Assembly (NCBI RefSeq): GCF_011039205.1
Contig: NZ_JAAKEL010000001.1
Span: 372,001-436,000 of the forward strand
DNA: 64,000 bases
Direction of reading: 5' to 3'
DNA from: Dysgonomonas sp. ZJ279
GTDB lineage: Bacteria > Bacteroidota > Bacteroidia > Bacteroidales > Dysgonomonadaceae
Below are positions 62,148 to 64,000 of the stretch, piece by piece (positions within the stretch are counted from its first letter, which is position 1; each line of letters opens with the position of its first letter). A program made the translations under genes and the position numbers. Under the pieces are notes generated by a model. That model was not told where the DNA came from. It saw nothing but the letters and a program-made list of their open reading frames with translations, and did no database searches.

Positions 62148-63479
62148 ATGGGGAGAAGTAAAAAGAAAAACTTCGTTTTAGATACAAATGTTATTCTTCA
62201 CGATTTCAGATGCTTGGATAATTTCGAGGAAAATGATATATACATTCCTATCATTGTACTCGAAGAGTTAGATAAATTTAAAAAGGGGAACGAACAGATA
62301 AATTATAATGCTCGCGAATTTCTTCGTCAATTGGATGCTATAACAGACGACGACCTTTTTTCGAAAGGTGCTGCAATGGGCAATGGTATGGGTAAACTTT
62401 ATGTGGAGACAGGAATGAAATCTCAGCCGAAAGTTTCAGCCATATTCCCTGAAATGATACCCGATCACCGGATATTGGCAACTCTGATGGATATTTCAGA
62501 ACGAGACCCGAAAACGAAGACTATTCTTGTGACGAAGGATATTAATCTGCGAATGAAGGCACGTGCAATAGGATTGCTTACCGAAGATTACATTAATGAT
62601 AAAGTTCCTGATGTATTTCTGTTCGAAAAAGAACATAAAACGTTTAAAGATATGGATTCGTCCGTTATCGATAGACTTTATACACAGGCAGAAGGTATTG
62701 ATATCTCGGAGTTTGATCTGGATAGCCCTGTGAATCCGAATGAATGTTTTATTATGAAGAATGGCAAAAAGAGCGCCTTAGCTCGTTTCAATCCATTTAC
62801 CAATAAAATAAAGAAGATTGAGAAGCAGGTTGCTTATGGTATCCAACCACGTAATGCCGAACAGGCTTTTGCCCTTGAGGTTCTATTAGACCCGAATGTA
62901 AAGTTGGTGGCACTTACAGGGAAAGCCGGTACGGGAAAAACCTTGCTTGCTTTGGCTGCGGCATTGAAACAGCACGAGAATTATGAACAAATATTGCTGG
63001 CACGTCCTATCGTAGCATTGGGGAATAAGGAATTGGGTTTTCTGCCCGGAGACGAGAAGCAAAAGATAGCACCTTATATGCAACCGTTGTTTGATAACTT
63101 GTTGGTGATAAGAAATAGCTTATCATACGGAAGTGCAGAGGCACGTAGTATAGAAGAAATGCAAAAGAATAAAAAGCTGGAAATAGAGGCCTTGGCATAT
63201 ATACGAGGACGAAGCCTTTCGGAAATGGTCTGTATTATAGATGAGGCACAGAATCTGACTCCACACGAGATAAAGACAATCATAACACGGGCAGGGGAGG
63301 GTACAAAGATGATATTTGCAGGAGACCTTCAGCAAATTGATTCACCTTACCTCGATGCTCAGTCGAATGGTTTAGCTTATGTAATAGATAAAATGACAGG
63401 GCAGGATTTATTTGCCCACGTCAATCTGCTGAAAGGGGAGCGAAGCCGATTGTCTGAACTGGCTAGTACTTTACTTTAA
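62148..63479 (+). CDS. PhoH-family protein with N-terminal PIN domain
   Basis: A 443-residue PIN-PhoH fusion. The PIN-type RNase domain (about 1-150: FVLDTNVILHD, FLRQLDAI) precedes the PhoH ATPase: Walker A TGKAGTGKT at 257-265, Walker B VCIIDEAQNLTP (about 362-373) and GERSRLSELA at the end. The family is linked to RNA unwinding and cleavage under stress. It stands alone between intergenic regions and ends with a strong terminator. Confidence 0.93.
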   Translation: MGRSKKKNFVLDTNVILHDFRCLDNFEENDIYIPIIVLEELDKFKKGNEQINYNAREFLRQLDAITDDDLFSKGAAMGNGMGKLYVETGMKSQPKVSAIFPEMIPDHRILATLMDISERDPKTKTILVTKDINLRMKARAIGLLTEDYINDKVPDVFLFEKEHKTFKDMDSSVIDRLYTQAEGIDISEFDLDSPVNPNECFIMKNGKKSALARFNPFTNKIKKIEKQVAYGIQPRNAEQAFALEVLLDPNVKLVALTGKAGTGKTLLALAAALKQHENYEQILLARPIVALGNKELGFLPGDEKQKIAPYMQPLFDNLLVIRNSLSYGSAEARSIEEMQKNKKLEIEALAYIRGRSLSEMVCIIDEAQNLTPHEIKTIITRAGEGTKMIFAGDLQQIDSPYLDAQSNGLAYVIDKMTGQDLFAHVNLLKGERSRLSELASTLL

Positions 63480-63501
63480 AAGTATAGAAGATAATGTATG
63501 G

Positions 63502-63534
63502 GAGAGGTTGTACAAAAAGTACAACCTCTCTTTT
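63502..63534 (+). terminator. Terminator after the PhoH-family gene
   Basis: Twelve-base perfect arms (63502-63513 and 63519-63530) and a five-base loop, followed by TTTTG. Confidence 0.9.
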
Positions 63535-63657
63535 GTTTAAGCCGTTTTGTCTATATTTTAAAATGTTAACATCATTTGAGAATTTAATACTTTTTCCTTG
63601 ACAATATAAGCATCTTAGATAGCGTTAAAGCCTTAACCAATTAAAACAACACATCTT

Positions 63658-64000
63658 ATGAAAAAAATCTTGTTAGTAGTTATTATGAGTATCGGTTTTG
63701 GCTGTATACTGTCTGTGAATGCTCAGGAAGATTCACGATTTACTTTTGGAGTGAAAACCGGAGTCAATCTATCCAACTCGAGTTTATCTATTGCTGATCC
63801 CAGAGTCGGATTTAACATCGGAGGAACTGTCGATTATGAATTGTCAAAAGGCTTTTTCTTATCATCGGGACTCGAATTTACGACCAAAGGAGCTAAGTTT
63901 AGCGAGCGTTATTTTGTTACTGAAATATCAGAATCAAGTAATATTGTGATTGGTGATAAAGAAAGTAATTTCAATCTGATGTACCTTCAGGTACCTTTGA
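63658..64000 (+). CDS. Outer-membrane beta-barrel protein, N-terminal part (cut by window edge)
   Basis: The open frame starts at the ATG at 63658 and runs to the end of the window, 114 codons. The signal peptide (MKKILLVVIMSIGFGCILSVNAQ) is followed by amphipathic strands with the pattern FGVKTGVNLSNSS and FFLSSGLEFTTKGAKF, as in PorT-like Bacteroidota outer-membrane barrels of unknown function. C-terminus and stop codon are outside the window. Confidence 0.82.
   Translation, partial: MKKILLVVIMSIGFGCILSVNAQEDSRFTFGVKTGVNLSNSSLSIADPRVGFNIGGTVDYELSKGFFLSSGLEFTTKGAKFSERYFVTEISESSNIVIGDKESNFNLMYLQVPL

Overview
The window is a stretch of low-GC chromosome from a member of the Bacteroidota, most likely order Bacteroidales and close to Dysgonomonas. 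This rests on sequence features, not on any search. Many genes are preceded by the phylum's own -7 promoter element (TAnnTTTG), sometimes with a TTTG/TTG about 18-20 bases upstream. Gene order and content also fit: tig-clpP-clpX-recQ, rpsF-rpsR-rplI, an HU-CCDC81/SPOR protein, a B12-dependent ribonucleotide reductase, a DAHP synthase/chorismate mutase fusion, a GH3-type acyl-adenylating enzyme and Wza/Wzc-type exporters. No rRNA, tRNA, transposase, integrase or CRISPR array was found.

Layout. 1-4.4 kb holds protein quality control on the minus strand (tig, clpP, clpX, then a recQ cut by the window edge). 4.7-8.7 kb holds a Crp-type regulator translationally coupled to a GH3-family enzyme, then a large membrane protein. 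8.8-11 kb is the oxidative pentose phosphate pair pgl-zwf. 11.6-12.7 kb is the S6-S18-L9 ribosomal operon with a divergent MarR regulator. 13.3-16.5 kb encodes a secreted endonuclease/phosphatase-like protein, a beta-helix lipoprotein and a FrnE-like DsbA. 16.8-20.9 kb is an unusual three-gene cassette described below. 21-28 kb holds pepD, an OmpH/Skp-like protein, a 1021-residue VIT/VWA/TPR/DUF2135 protein, aroE and upp. 28-33 kb has the HU-CCDC81/SPOR protein, an orphan wza-wzc pair and a free methionine sulfoxide reductase. 33-42 kb has an SLC13/TrkA-C transporter, grpE-dnaJ, a NIF3 protein, a zinc-ribbon coiled-coil protein and nrdJ. 43.5-48.8 kb is a phenylalanine/tyrosine operon. 48.9-56.4 kb is an arginine operon headed by argR. 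56.5-61.9 kb is a six-gene kdsA-comB-yraN-mmcQ-birA-bglX run. 62-64 kb has a PhoH-type ATPase and the start of an outer-membrane barrel protein.

Two regions stand out. (1) Upstream of pheA there is a complete, previously unannotated transcription attenuator: a Bacteroidota-type promoter, an 18-codon leader peptide with seven Phe and four Tyr codons, a potential antiterminator and a terminator with a U-run that ends 12 bases before the pheA start codon. It implies control of the whole operon by Phe/Tyr supply. (2) The 16.8-20.9 kb cassette joins a glycosyltransferase-like DUF6734 protein, a fusion of a C39-like domain without its cysteine, a VKOR domain and a thioredoxin-like domain, and a likely substrate. 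The substrate has a RiPP-type leader, a four-cysteine segment, nineteen Ser-Gly repeats and a papain-fold domain whose catalytic His seems to be missing. This looks like an oxidative-folding and possibly glycosylating maturation system for an exported protein.

The arginine operon also carries a GxxExxY gene bounded by near-perfect inverted repeats, which looks like a small mobile insertion, and two palindromes shaped like ARG boxes at the argR promoter.
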